Assembly (NCBI RefSeq): GCF_029433095.1
Contig: NZ_JARNTX010000013.1
Location: forward strand, 1-64,000
DNA: 64,000 bases
Source: Hymenobacter sp. YC55
GTDB taxonomy: Bacteria; Bacteroidota; Bacteroidia; Cytophagales; Hymenobacteraceae
Direction: 5' to 3'
Below the pieces are notes generated by a model. It was not told where the DNA came from. It saw nothing but the letters and a program-made list of their open reading frames with translations, and made no database searches. A program made the position numbers and the translations under genes. Below, in pieces: positions 8,538 through 17,986 of the stretch. Position 1 is the stretch's first letter; every line of letters starts with the position of its first letter.

Positions 8538-8861
8538 ATGCAACTACCAGCCACTATCGAAGGGTTTGTGCAGGCCCAAAACGAAGGAGACAGCACGGGC
8601 TTTGCCCACTACTTCACGGCCGACGCTACCGTTTCCGACGAGGGACATACCTATGCGGGGCGGGCCGCAATCCGGGATTGGATTCAGCAGGCAACGGACA
8701 AGTATCACATGCACACCAACCCCGTTGCCTACCAGCAAGCGGGCGCCTCGGCCATTTTGACCGCGGAAGTAACGGGCACATTTCCCGGTAGCCCGGCCGT
8801 GCTGCAGTACCACCTGGAGCTGGACGAGGCCTTGATCAGTTCCTTGCGCATCACCGGGTAA
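8538..8861 (+). CDS. NTF2-like / SnoaL-type small protein
   Basis: 107-aa protein with the cone-like NTF2 fold pattern: 'FVQAQNEGDSTGFAHYFTAD', 'DEGHTYAGRAAIRDWIQQA' and alternating strands ending 'LDEALISSLRITG'. SnoaL-like proteins include small isomerases, cyclases and ligand-binding proteins; no catalytic dyad can be assigned with confidence. It lies just after the SDR, probably in one transcript that ends at the terminator at 9070-9128. Function is unknown beyond fold. Confidence 0.85.
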   Translation: MQLPATIEGFVQAQNEGDSTGFAHYFTADATVSDEGHTYAGRAAIRDWIQQATDKYHMHTNPVAYQQAGASAILTAEVTGTFPGSPAVLQYHLELDEALISSLRITG

Positions 8862-9574
8862 ACGGTTAACGCCCGGGTGGCACCCCGGAGTACTAAAGCA
8901 AACCCCAGCACCCACCGGAAAAATATAGCGGCCCTGTAGTGCCAGCGCTCCTGCGCGGCTGCGCGCCGGGCGGGCGTAGTCAGGGCCGCCGACAGCAGCC
9001 GGGCGGTGGCTATGCTACGGGAGGGCGCTCAGGGAACCCTGCTTCCTTTCAGGTCTGAAACGGGGCGTGACAACCGGCGGGATAGGTAAGCGGCGCAAGG
9101 CCGGTTCACTTATCCCGCCGGTTGTTTTTCGGCCGTTCCCGGTAGGCGAGGAGGTGAAAGGGGCTCTCAGGTTTGGCGGTGGCCGCCTGCACCCTTCGCC
9201 AAGCGGCCCTCGTGCGCTCGCAGCAGCCCATTGCGCAAGTGGCTTCACGCACTTTCGGCGGGCCGCGACTTGTTTGTAGACCGTGCGCGAAGGGGTAAAT
9301 TGTGGGGCAGCAGGTAGTAGGCGCTGCCGGCCCGGCCCTGAAAAACGGCATTGCGTAGCTCGCGCTAGGTTACGGAAGTTGACCGGAGCCGATGGTGCGC
9401 CCCCAGTGCTTAACCAACAACCACTCAGTATCTTTCCAATCAGCTGGATGGGGCAGTCCTGGCGCCGATAAAGTCAGGCTTCTCGCTTCTCTATCCTCTC
9501 TCTGAGGGGCTTGCTGTATTGCGCTGCCTGCCGGCTGGTGTATCTTGCCAGCCGTTTCCCATCGAAGCCCCACT
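8862..9574. other. gene-free stretch containing a terminator
   Basis: About 710 bp without a convincing gene. It holds the strong hairpin at 9070-9128 and, near its end, the presumed promoter region of the nucleotidyltransferase gene. Other open frames in it look like chance. Confidence 0.5.
9070..9128 (+). terminator. intrinsic terminator after SDR/NTF2 genes
   Basis: A 15-bp perfect stem, ACAACCGGCGGGATA (9070-9084) pairing with TATCCCGCCGGTTGT (9111-9125), is followed by TTTT. The inner loop can pair further (GTAAG/CACTTAT region). The distance from the NTF2-like stop (about 210 nt) is longer than usual. Confidence 0.65.
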
Positions 9575-10516
9575 ATGAAAGTAAAAAAAGCCGTCATTAC
9601 GGCGGCCGCCCGCGGCGAGCGGCTCTACCCCGTGGCCGATACCATTCAGAAGGCGATGCTGCCCGTTATCGACCTCGATGGCCTGCACAAGCCCGTTATT
9701 CAAATCATTGCCGAAGAAGCTTTCAACAGCGGCATCGAGGAGCTGTGCGTGGTTTGCGCCCCCGGCGACGGCGAGCGTTACCTCAGCGCCTTTGCCTCCC
9801 TGCGCGACAACCTGGTGCGCTCGTACCAAGGCAGCGACTGGGCCACCCAGCAGGCCGATAAAATCGACTTTCTGGTGAGCCGGCTGCACTTTGCCGAGCA
9901 GGTCGAGCCGTTGGGCTACGGCCACGCCGTGGCTTGCGCCCGCGATTTTGTGCAGAATGAGCCGTTTTTGCTGCTGCTCGGCGACTACCTCTACGTATCG
10001 GCCCGGCCGGGGCAGCGCTGCGCGGCGCAGCTGCTGGCCCTGGCCGCCCAGGAAGACTGCGCCGTGTCGGCCGTCAACCCCACGATCGAGCACCAGATTG
10101 GGCGCTACGGCACCCTTACCGGCCGGCTCGTGGGCGGGCGGGCGGGCACCTATGAAATCGAGAAAATCATCGAAAAGCCCTCGCTGAGCACCGCCGAGCT
10201 CGAGCTGCCCACGCCGGGCCTGCGGGCGGGTTACTACCTGTGCTTTTTCGGCATGCACGTGCTCACGCCCAACGTTTTCGACATTCTGGCGCGCCACCAG
10301 GCGAGCAGTAGCGGCAACCTGCTGCTTACGCCGGCCCTGCAGGAACTGGCGGAAACCGAAAAATACCTGGCCCTCGAAATTCAAGGCACGCGCTACGACT
10401 TAAGCCGCCGCCACGGCCTGCTGCGGGCCCAACTCGCCCTGGGTTTGGCCGGCGAGGCTCGCGGGGAAACGCTCAGCACCATGGTCGAACTCTTGGCCGA
10501 AGCCAATGGCCGCTAA
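9575..10516 (+). CDS. sugar nucleotidyltransferase (UTP-glucose-1-phosphate uridylyltransferase-like)
   Basis: 313-aa nucleotidyltransferase that would form an NDP-sugar from a sugar-1-phosphate. It matches the GalU layout: the nucleotide loop 'ITAAARGERLYP' then 'QKAMLPVID', 'EPLGYGHAV', the metal-binding Asp in 'LLLLGDYLY', and 'IIEKPS'. The loop is a variant of the usual 'PAAGLGTRFLP', with one Gly replaced, so substrate choice may differ from GalU. The ATG at 9575 starts right at the first strand. The next gene starts 25 bp later and also has pyrophosphorylase homology, so the two likely act in one sugar-activation pathway. Confidence 0.9.
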   Translation: MKVKKAVITAAARGERLYPVADTIQKAMLPVIDLDGLHKPVIQIIAEEAFNSGIEELCVVCAPGDGERYLSAFASLRDNLVRSYQGSDWATQQADKIDFLVSRLHFAEQVEPLGYGHAVACARDFVQNEPFLLLLGDYLYVSARPGQRCAAQLLALAAQEDCAVSAVNPTIEHQIGRYGTLTGRLVGGRAGTYEIEKIIEKPSLSTAELELPTPGLRAGYYLCFFGMHVLTPNVFDILARHQASSSGNLLLTPALQELAETEKYLALEIQGTRYDLSRRHGLLRAQLALGLAGEARGETLSTMVELLAEANGR

Positions 10517-10541
10517 GCACGGAGGCATTGCTGCATTTCCC

Positions 10542-13500
10542 ATGAATATTCTTATCGAGACGATAACCTCGACCGACCCCGCCAAGCGGGACCGGTCGTT
10601 TTACGAGCTGGCCAAAGCCCTGCCCGCGAAAGCCTTGCTGCAAAGCCTGCGCGAGCTCGACAACTTCCGCAAGGCTACGCCGAGCCTCTACGACAAGGTG
10701 CGGGCCATCCTGTTTTTGTACGCGGGGTTCCGGTTTTTCCTGCAGGAAGCGCCCGCCACGCCGGTGGTGGGCAAGATTCCCTACGCCGGCTTCGAGGACT
10801 TGCTGGCGCGGCGCTTCGAGCAGGCCATCAGCACCTTCCTGGCCGAGCTGGACGCGCACGGACCCAACGCCATGCTCTTCAGCGCGCTGGCCGACAGCTA
10901 CCACCAGCTGTCCTTCCAAACGCTGGCCAACCAGGTGCGCAAGAGCGTGCGCTCGACCAAGGGCAACCAGTGGATGTTCCGGGTGGGGCACCAGGACGAG
11001 CACCCCATTCACATCCACAAAGCCTTGTTGCAGAAGCAGGAAGGCGTGCTCTTCTACCCGGTGCTGCACGAGCACACGGCCGTGCGCATGGATTTGACGC
11101 ACAGCGGCTGGTCGGATATTTTCTTTCTGGGCATGGACTACCCCGAGGGCGCGCGGGTGGTTAATTTGTCGATAAACCTGGGCATGTTTGGGCGCGACAA
11201 GGACATCCGGCCGCCGCTGCACGCCTACGTGCGCGTCATCCCCGAGCCGGTGCTGCGCCTGACCAGCATCGACTTGAACACCACCAAGGACGTGACCGAC
11301 CTGGCCGACTTGTTTAACTTCGGCAACGACTACCTGAGTTTGGTGAAAGCGGGCGTCATTGCCTCGGGCCTGATTCCGCCCTCCTTCGAGGGCACCGGCC
11401 ACTCCTTGCCGCAGCTGCTGGCCCGCATCGTGGCCCCGGGCATGGGCCTCGAGCTCGTTACCAAGGTCAACGACATTCCCAAAGGCTCCCGCTTTGCCGT
11501 GTCCACCAACCTGCTGGGCTGCATTATCAGTTTACTGATGCGCGCGACCGGCCAAACCAAAAGCCTCACCAACGGCCTCACCGAAGACGAGCGCCGCCTA
11601 GTGGCCTCGCGGGCCATTCTGGGCGAGTGGATTGGCGGCTCGGGCGGCGGCTGGCAGGATTCGGGCGGCGTGTGGCCGGGCATCAAGGCCATTCAGGGCA
11701 CCTTTGCCCAGGCCGACGACCCCGAGTTCGGCATCAGCCGGGGCACGCTGCTGCCCCGCCACCGCGTGCTGGCCGGGGACGACATTCACCCCGAAATGGG
11801 CGAGCGCATCCGCAACTCACTCGTGCTGTTTCACGGCGGCATGGCCTCCAACGTGGGCCCGATTCTGGAGATGGTGAGCGAGAAATACCTGCTGCGGGGC
11901 GAGAAGGAATGGGTTGCCCGGCAGTTCACCAACCAGGTGTTCGACAACATCCTGGGCGCGCTCAAAGAAGGCGACGTGCGCAAGCTGGCCGCCAACACCG
12001 CCCGCAACTGGGAGTACCCGATTAAAACGATTATTCCCTGGGCCTCGACCCACTTCACGGAGGAGATTATTGCCCGCGCCAAGCAGCAGTTCGGGGTTGA
12101 TTACTACGGCTTTCTGATGCTGGGCGGCATGTCGGGCGGCGGCATGGGCATGTTTGTAAACCCCGACCGCTACGAGGACTACAAGGTGCGGGTGCTGGAA
12201 TTGCTGCGCTCGACCAAGCAGGAGCTGTCGGCGGCGCTGCCCTTCGCCATGGAGCCGGTGGTCTACAACTGGGACATCAACTACCAGGGCAGCTGGGCCA
12301 CGCTGCACGAGGGCGCTCAAGCGCTCATGCCCGAGCAATACTACGCCATTCACGTCTCGCAACTCGTCAAGCAAGACCCGGCTACCATCTCGTATCTGCG
12401 CCGGGCGGAGGTGGATTTCTTCACCACCCACTGCGAGCAAAACAACCTGGCGTACCCGCTACTGCGCACCATCGTCAGCAACCTGTTCCAAGTGTCGGAC
12501 CCCGGCGCGCAGGGCAACCGCGGCGTTGAAAACGAAAAAGCCGAGCGCATCAAGCAGGAAAACGGCTTCGACTACATTCAGCACGAAGACATCCGGACGG
12601 ACTTGCAGAAGGGCCGCATCGGCCTCTCCCGCAACCAGTTGCCGCTCGAAACCACCATTGCCGACGTGCTGCCCGGCGACGCGGCGGACCTGGCCGAGTT
12701 GCAGGAATACGCGCCCGGCGGGGAGGCAGCCATCCGGGCGGGTAAGGTGGGCGTGTTGAGTTTGGCGGCCGGCGTGGGCAGCCGCTGGACCAAGGGCGCG
12801 GGCGTCATCAAGGCCCTGAACCCGTTTGTGGAGATGGACGGCCGGATGCGGAGCTTTCTTGAGATTCACCTGGCCAAAACCCGCCGCTCGGCCGCGCGCT
12901 ACCAGGCCGTGATTCCGCACCTGGTGGCCACGAGCTACCTCACGCACGCCCCCATCCAGGCGCACCTAGCCCAAACCGGCAACCTCGGCTACGCTGGGCC
13001 GGTGTACCTGTCGGAGGGCCGCTCCATCGGCCAGCGCTTCGTGCCCATGGCCCGCGACCTGCGCTTTCTGTGGGAGGAAATGCCCCAGGAGACGCTCGAC
13101 GAAAACAAGCAGAAAGTGCGCGACGCCGTGCGCAATACCATGATAGGGTGGGCCACCGGCAAAGGCGAAGGCACCGACTACGTGGATAACATCGCGGCCC
13201 AGCGCTTCTCGCCGCTCGGCCACTGGTACGAGGTGTCGAACCTGCTGCGCAACGGCATCCTGGCCCGCCTGCTGCGCGAGCAGCCCCAGGTGGAAACCCT
13301 GCTGCTGCACAACATCGACACCCTCGGCGTCGACCTCGACGCGGCCGCGCTGGGCTACCATTTGGCCTCGGCCAACGTGCTGACCTTCGAGGTAGTGGCC
13401 CGCCGCATCGAGGACCGCGGCGGCGGCCTGGCCCGGGTGAACGGCCAGCTGCGCCTGCTCGAAGGCCTGGCCCAGCCCCGCGAACAAGACGAGCTTAACC

Positions 13501-13874
13501 TGAGCTACTACAACACCATGACCACCTGGGTGCAAATCGACCCGCTGCTGGCCCTCTTCGGCCTGACCCGCGCCGAGCTGCAAACCGCCGACGACACCCG
13601 CCTGGCCCGCGCCGTGCGCAGCGTGGCCCAGCGCATCCCCACCTACGTTACCATCAAGGAAGTGAAGTACCGGTGGGGCCACGGCCAGGAAGACATCTAC
13701 CCCGTAACCCAAATCGAAAAGCTCTGGAGCGACATGTCGGCTTTGCCCGAGGTGCCCTGCGGCTACCTGGTAGTGCCGCGCCCCCGGGGTCAGCAAATGA
13801 AAGACCCCGCCCAGCTGGATGCCTGGGTGACGGATGGCAGCAAGGACTACGTAATGGGACTGGCGGCCTTCTAA
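10542..13874 (+). CDS. fused GHMP sugar kinase and UDP-sugar pyrophosphorylase-like protein
   Basis: 1110-aa cytoplasmic protein. Residues 1-170 have no domain I recognise. Residues about 180-590 look like a GHMP kinase of the L-fucokinase branch: 'HSGWSDIFFLGMDYPEGARV', the ATP loop 'DIPKGSRFAVSTNLLG' near residue 311, 'GGSGGGWQDSGGVWPGIK' near 365 and 'LGGMSGGGMGMF'. Residues about 735-1100 resemble eukaryotic-type UGPases: 'LAAGVGSRWTKGAG', 'LLHNIDTLGVDLD' and 'EDIYPVTQIEKLW'. The protein may phosphorylate a free sugar at C1 and then make the UDP-sugar. The order is the reverse of Bacteroides Fkp (pyrophosphorylase first). An ATG at 10506 would overlap the upstream gene; ATG 10542 fits better. 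Its transcript ends at the terminator at 13898. Confidence 0.85.
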   Translation: MNILIETITSTDPAKRDRSFYELAKALPAKALLQSLRELDNFRKATPSLYDKVRAILFLYAGFRFFLQEAPATPVVGKIPYAGFEDLLARRFEQAISTFLAELDAHGPNAMLFSALADSYHQLSFQTLANQVRKSVRSTKGNQWMFRVGHQDEHPIHIHKALLQKQEGVLFYPVLHEHTAVRMDLTHSGWSDIFFLGMDYPEGARVVNLSINLGMFGRDKDIRPPLHAYVRVIPEPVLRLTSIDLNTTKDVTDLADLFNFGNDYLSLVKAGVIASGLIPPSFEGTGHSLPQLLARIVAPGMGLELVTKVNDIPKGSRFAVSTNLLGCIISLLMRATGQTKSLTNGLTEDERRLVASRAILGEWIGGSGGGWQDSGGVWPGIKAIQGTFAQADDPEFGISRGTLLPRHRVLAGDDIHPEMGERIRNSLVLFHGGMASNVGPILEMVSEKYLLRGEKEWVARQFTNQVFDNILGALKEGDVRKLAANTARNWEYPIKTIIPWASTHFTEEIIARAKQQFGVDYYGFLMLGGMSGGGMGMFVNPDRYEDYKVRVLELLRSTKQELSAALPFAMEPVVYNWDINYQGSWATLHEGAQALMPEQYYAIHVSQLVKQDPATISYLRRAEVDFFTTHCEQNNLAYPLLRTIVSNLFQVSDPGAQGNRGVENEKAERIKQENGFDYIQHEDIRTDLQKGRIGLSRNQLPLETTIADVLPGDAADLAELQEYAPGGEAAIRAGKVGVLSLAAGVGSRWTKGAGVIKALNPFVEMDGRMRSFLEIHLAKTRRSAARYQAVIPHLVATSYLTHAPIQAHLAQTGNLGYAGPVYLSEGRSIGQRFVPMARDLRFLWEEMPQETLDENKQKVRDAVRNTMIGWATGKGEGTDYVDNIAAQRFSPLGHWYEVSNLLRNGILARLLREQPQVETLLLHNIDTLGVDLDAAALGYHLASANVLTFEVVARRIEDRGGGLARVNGQLRLLEGLAQPREQDELNLSYYNTMTTWVQIDPLLALFGLTRAELQTADDTRLARAVRSVAQRIPTYVTIKEVKYRWGHGQEDIYPVTQIEKLWSDMSALPEVPCGYLVVPRPRGQQMKDPAQLDAWVTDGSKDYVMGLAAF

Positions 13875-13897
13875 AGGTAAAAGAGCCATCAGCAGCC

Positions 13898-13936
13898 CGG
13901 GGAGCAGGAGCGACAAGCTTCTGCTCCCCGTTTTTT
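13898..13936 (+). terminator. intrinsic terminator of the nucleotidyltransferase operon
   Basis: A CGGGGAGCAG-rich stem pairs with CTGCTCCCCG across a short loop and is followed by TTTTTT. It lies 24 bp after the fusion gene's stop codon, as expected for a rho-independent terminator. Confidence 0.85.
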
Positions 13937-14509
13937 ACGGCCGTAACGGCGGTGGTCTAGCAGTACCGATTGCAATCAGACCCAACCGGAACCTTGTTTG
14001 CCGGTGGGGTTTCAAGTGGCTGGGGGCCGCACAGCCCGCGCGCACCTGCGTCCATCCTAGCAGTCCGAACTGGCCCACAGCGGGAAGCAGCAGGTTTGTG
14101 CCTTTCTTCGCGTGCTTGAGCACGTTAGAGCCGGTGCTGACGGAGTCGGGTTAGCGCCTAGCTCTGCGCGCAAGCACGAAGCGGAAAACAGCAGCAACTG
14201 CCCCCGGTCCGGCTAAGACTACTCGTTCTTCGGCCGGGGGCCAGCTGAATACCGGATTCAGCTCGCGCAGCAAGGGCGTGTTCCCTTGCCGCCTTGACTC
14301 GAGGTCGCTTTCTCTGTTTAGAGCACGTATTGCGATAGAATGCTGAAGCGCAGGCAAGCTACTCAGCTTGCAGGTACTGGCCCTTTTTTAAAGCAGCCAG
14401 TACGCTAATCAGTTTGCCCAGAGTGTTTTGCCGCTGCGCTTCGGGATGGGACCCCGTAAGCAGAAAGTAGGAACTTTGCTTTTGTTGCAGGCTCGCTACG
14501 GGCCGGAGC
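13937..14509. other. gene-free stretch
   Basis: About 570 bp between the terminator and the M1 peptidase gene end. Small open frames on the minus strand have no recognisable motifs. Nothing else seen. Confidence 0.5.
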
Positions 14510-16534
14510 CTACTCGGCCAGCTTGGGCGCCCGCCAGGTGTTGTTGCCCTTGTTTACGTCGGGCAGGATGTTGCTCGGGTTCAGCACCACCAACGTGAGC
14601 GGCGAGGTGGTGTTGGTGCGGAAGGTCCAGGTGCCGCCGCGCTGCCAAATTTCGACGGGCAGGCGCACGGTGGTTTTCTGGCCGTTGGTTTCCGTGATTT
14701 CGGCCGTGACGGGCATGGCGGCCTGGCTCTTGTTTTCAATGGTGACGAGTGCGCCCTTGGTGGGGTCCTGATTCACGTAGGCTACCGAAGTCACGGCTTG
14801 GTCGAGCAGCCAGTTTTCGAAAAACCACTCTTGGTAAAACCAGCTCAAATCTTCGCCGGCCACCTCGTTCATGGTGCGGAAAAAGTCGCGCGGCTGCGGG
14901 TGCTTGAAGGCCCAGCGCTTGATGTAGGTGCGGAAGGCGTAGTCGAAGCGCTCGGGGCCGAGGATTTCCTGGCGCAGCAGGTACAGGCCGTAGCCGGTCT
15001 TGGAGTACGCCGCGTAGCCCAGGTTGCGCGACTGCGTCACGTCGGGCACGGTGTAGGGCACGTCCATGTTGGCTAGCTGCATCGAGAGCGTAATGCTGGC
15101 GGCCAGACCCCGGGGGGCCGTCACGTCGCCCTGCTCTTTGTACTCGCCGTTGTTGAAGCTCTGGCTGCTCAGAATATTGAGAAAGGTGTTGAACCCCTCG
15201 TCCATCCACGGGTATTTGCGCTCGTTGGAGCCCACGATCATCGGAAACCAGTTGTGGCCAAACTCGTGGTCGGTTACGCCCCACAAACTGCCTTTTTTGG
15301 CCTTCACGCCGCAAAACACGATGCCCGGATACTCCATGCCGCCCACCACGCCGGCCACGTTGGTAGCCACCGGGTAGGTGTATTCAAACCACTGCTTGGA
15401 ATTGTATTCGATGCTCTTCTTCACGTATTCGGTGCTGCGGCCCCAGGCCGAGTCCTGCGCTACCTCGGCCGGATACAGCGACATGGCCAGCGCCTTGCGG
15501 CCGCTGGGCAGGTTCATTTTAGCGGCGTCCCAGACGAAGGCGGCCGAGGCGGCCCAGGCCACGTCGCGGGCCCGCTGGCACTTGAAATGCCAGGTCAGGC
15601 GGCCGTTGCGGCCGGCCGGGCGCGAGCTGGCCTGGGTCACCTCGGCGGCGCCGCGCACGACCACCGTTTTGTCGGAGCCGGCGGCCTGGGCCAGGCGCTT
15701 TACCTGCGTGGTGGTCAGCACTTCGGTGCCATTCACGAGCTCGCCCGAGCCGCCCACCAGGTAGTTGGCGGGCACGTTCACGGTGTAGTCGAAGTTGCCG
15801 TAGTCGAGGTAAAACTCGGCCGACATATAAGGCAACGTGTTCCAGCCCGAAATGTCGTCGTACACGGCCATGCGCGGGTACCACTGCGCCACCTCGAAGA
15901 TTTCGCCATTCGGCGTTTTGAGGCGACCCAGACGGTCGGCGCCGTACTCGGGGATGTTGAAGGCGTAGGCGATGTTGATTTTAAGCTTCTCGCCCTTGGG
16001 CTTCAGCGCCTCGGGCAAGATGATTTGCATCCGCGTATCGGTCACGCGGTAGTTGGCTTTCAGCTTCTTGCCGTGCAGCTCGATGGTTACGGTTTGCAGC
16101 GAGTCGCCGCCCCGGAAGCCCCGCGCCGCATTGCCGAAGCGCCCGCCCGCCGGGGGCGTGGCCGCCGCCCCGCGCGAGTCACTGCGGAACAGGTTCTGGT
16201 CGACTTGCAGCCACACGAAGGGCAGCTCGTCGGGGCTGTTCTTGGTGAAGGTGCTGGCCACGGTGGCCGTTACGCGGGCAGTTTTTTCGTCGAGGCTAGC
16301 GGTTATCTGGTAGTCGGCCGCGTTTTGCCAGTAGGTGGCGCCGGGCTTGCCGCCGCCGGTGCGGGTGCTGGGGGCGGGCTGGTTCAGGTAGTCGGGCTGA
16401 AACAGCACGCGGGCATCGTAGGGCGGCAGGGTGGCGGGCGGCAGCACGATCGGCAGGTTCTGCTGGGCCTGAGTTGTAGCCGCGCCGAGTAGCGCCGCCG
16501 CCGCCGCTAGGAACTTAGTAAAAGAATTTTTCAT
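14510..16534 (-). CDS. secreted M1-family metallopeptidase
   Basis: 674-aa gluzincin aminopeptidase, likely exported: residues 1-23 form a Sec signal peptide ending near 'TTQAQQ'. Zinc ligands are clear in 'HEFGH' (H423, E424, H427) with the third ligand E446 in 'WMDEGFN', the spacing expected for M1. The usual GAMEN exopeptidase motif appears as 'GGMEYPG', common in the bacterial branch found in Bacteroidota. A beta-sheet N-terminal domain precedes the catalytic core. After about residue 590 there is a C-terminal part with '[13 protein letters not shown]'. It would trim N-terminal residues from peptides in the periplasm or outside the cell. It appears to be a single-gene unit. Confidence 0.94.
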   Translation of the reverse strand: MKNSFTKFLAAAAALLGAATTQAQQNLPIVLPPATLPPYDARVLFQPDYLNQPAPSTRTGGGKPGATYWQNAADYQITASLDEKTARVTATVASTFTKNSPDELPFVWLQVDQNLFRSDSRGAAATPPAGGRFGNAARGFRGGDSLQTVTIELHGKKLKANYRVTDTRMQIILPEALKPKGEKLKINIAYAFNIPEYGADRLGRLKTPNGEIFEVAQWYPRMAVYDDISGWNTLPYMSAEFYLDYGNFDYTVNVPANYLVGGSGELVNGTEVLTTTQVKRLAQAAGSDKTVVVRGAAEVTQASSRPAGRNGRLTWHFKCQRARDVAWAASAAFVWDAAKMNLPSGRKALAMSLYPAEVAQDSAWGRSTEYVKKSIEYNSKQWFEYTYPVATNVAGVVGGMEYPGIVFCGVKAKKGSLWGVTDHEFGHNWFPMIVGSNERKYPWMDEGFNTFLNILSSQSFNNGEYKEQGDVTAPRGLAASITLSMQLANMDVPYTVPDVTQSRNLGYAAYSKTGYGLYLLRQEILGPERFDYAFRTYIKRWAFKHPQPRDFFRTMNEVAGEDLSWFYQEWFFENWLLDQAVTSVAYVNQDPTKGALVTIENKSQAAMPVTAEITETNGQKTTVRLPVEIWQRGGTWTFRTNTTSPLTLVVLNPSNILPDVNKGNNTWRAPKLAE

Positions 16535-16560
16535 CCTGAAAAAGTGAAAGACAGTTTCAC

Positions 16561-16568
16561 CAAAAGTA
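16561..16568 (-). promoter_or_regulatory. -7 box of the M1 peptidase promoter
   Basis: Minus-strand TACTTTTG matches TAnnTTTG and lies 26 nt before the ATG. No clear -33 TTG is seen at the proper distance. Confidence 0.45.
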
Positions 16569-16978
16569 AGGAGGAGGGTAGAGACCTTACGGAAAATTTT
16601 CCGGCAAATTTCAAGTCGGTACGCGGGCGGCGCTGCCCCCGCCTCTGTGCGGATGCCGATACCGGTCTGGCCAACCAGGCGGCCGGGTGGCCCGCTACTA
16701 GGTGGAGCTTTCTTTCCGTTGTTTACTCCCCTGCTATCTTCTAGCCTGGAAGGGGAATTTGCAATCCCTTGAGGGGGCCTAGCTGCCCGGCGCGTTGCAA
16801 GACTTGCTTGTCGTAGGGGTTACTGCCTCACGGGGAACGACACAACTATTCTACGTTCTTGTTGTACGAAATTGCGTATAATCCGAAGTCGAGTTTTCGT
16901 ATAATCCGAAGTGGGTTGCGGTTTTTCTACCTGCACCTTTGGCATAGCGTATCTCTGCGCTCCTTACCGGTTCTTTGG
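16569..16978. other. gene-free stretch with a short direct repeat
   Basis: No gene recognised. It contains the 15-bp direct repeat at 16875-16912 shortly before the small ORF at 16979. Confidence 0.5.
16875..16912. repeat. 15-bp direct repeat upstream of a small ORF
   Basis: CGTATAATCCGAAGT occurs at 16875-16889 and again at 16898-16912, a 23-bp period, about 70 bp before the ATG at 16979. It could be a pair of operator sites or a small duplication. Confidence 0.7.
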
Positions 16979-17191
16979 ATGGTATACGATGCCCGCTTTG
17001 GCTCCCATGCCCAAACACCCGCTCAACGTAAGTGGGTGCTAGCCCAGATGCAAGCCTTCCTGCCCCGCTTGAAAGCTAGAAATTCCCCTTCCGCGCAGCA
17101 GCTCTACGCCCGCTACGTGGCGGGCGAGCTAAGCTGGGCAGCTATGCGCCAAGCCCTCGACGCGGCTTTCGAAGCCGGCCGAGTCGGCTAG
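16979..17191 (+). CDS. small protein with VbhA-like 'RYVAGELS' helix motif
   Basis: 70-aa predicted all-helical protein. Its C-terminal half, 'LYARYVAGELSWAAMRQALD', is close to the N-terminal segment of the BLUF protein at 2900-3553 ('LLARYQVGELSIDQVLALLD'), and both resemble the VbhA-type antitoxin helix pair. The open frame extends upstream to a TTG at 16859, but that part contains the direct repeats and has an unlikely composition, so I prefer ATG 16979. There is no toxin gene such as a Fic protein nearby. It could be a stand-alone regulator or a relic. Codon usage looks genuine. Confidence 0.5.
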   Translation: MVYDARFGSHAQTPAQRKWVLAQMQAFLPRLKARNSPSAQQLYARYVAGELSWAAMRQALDAAFEAGRVG

Positions 17192-17409
17192 CTGCGCCGC
17201 CTCTTTATCGCCCCGTTGTTTGTGGGCCCTTAACTGAAAACGACCTTGTTGCCGTGGCTTTGCGGCCCGGGGCCACCGCTCCCGGGGCCACGGAGCCTGG
17301 CCGGGAGTAACAATGGGTTAAGCGTTTCGCGTTTTGCCGCTCCTTTGGCCAGATCAGTGCGGAACCAGCAAATCGCAATTTTAATAGAAGTTTTATTTCC
17401 CTGTTGGGC

Positions 17410-17802
17410 ATGAATAGTTTCACTTCGGTCCCCGCATACTTGCTGCTGAAGCTGTGCAGCTACGACGAACAGCCCCTGGTCGTCGTGCACGTCGTACTGG
17501 CCTGGCACCAGGCCCTGCTGAGCCTGCCCCTGCTAGGCCGGGTAGATCTGGCCGTGCCCGACCTCGGTTCGCGCCGGCTGGTTCTGTTATCGATCAAGCC
17601 CGCTCCGGAAGAGCACTCCCCCCGCCTCATCGTCTTCGACGGGGTAGATGGGCCCGGATGTAGGACTGGGCGGGAGTTACCAGTGGATCTGACGTGCTCG
17701 TTCGAGCAAGCGCCCATGGTGGCCGCCGAAGCCCGCCAGCACCTGCTGGCCGTGGCTTCCGTTATTTTGGCCGCGGGCCACGAGCGCCGCTCCTTGAATT
17801 GA
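17410..17802 (+). CDS. hypothetical protein
   Basis: 130-aa protein of unknown function. It starts 'MNSFTSVPAYLLLKLCSYDE', has hydrophobic strands ('PLVVVHVVLAWHQ', 'RLVLLSIKP') and ends with a helix rich in Ala and Leu. No signal peptide or complete membrane segment is evident. Third-position GC and codon choice match the neighbouring genes, and the ATG is unambiguous, which is why it is kept. A long opposite-strand frame overlaps it but has poor composition. It stands alone between the small ORF and the large PAS kinase; no function can be offered. Confidence 0.5.
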   Translation: MNSFTSVPAYLLLKLCSYDEQPLVVVHVVLAWHQALLSLPLLGRVDLAVPDLGSRRLVLLSIKPAPEEHSPRLIVFDGVDGPGCRTGRELPVDLTCSFEQAPMVAAEARQHLLAVASVILAAGHERRSLN

Positions 17803-17986
17803 CGGCGGTAGCAAGCAAGGGCTTGGCTAATAAGCGACCTGCCCGCAAGCGCTGCTGCCCGCAACCAGTCTAAGGCCCGGTAGTGCTTTGCTCTGGCGTA
17901 CACTTTCTCGCTTAGTCTAAAACGTACACGCTTGCGTAAACCTTGGTAACAGGCCACTAACCGCTTCCTGTTGGCACCTCTCGTGC

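Noticed and set aside
12966-13916. 316-codon minus-strand open frame opposite the kinase/pyrophosphorylase fusion
   Set aside because: Shadow frame with biased composition; the sense frame is continuous and motif-rich.
15254-16492. 412-codon plus-strand open frame opposite the M1 peptidase
   Set aside because: It is the antisense shadow of a clear zinc peptidase gene; its translation is Gly/Ala/His/Val-rich with no family motifs.
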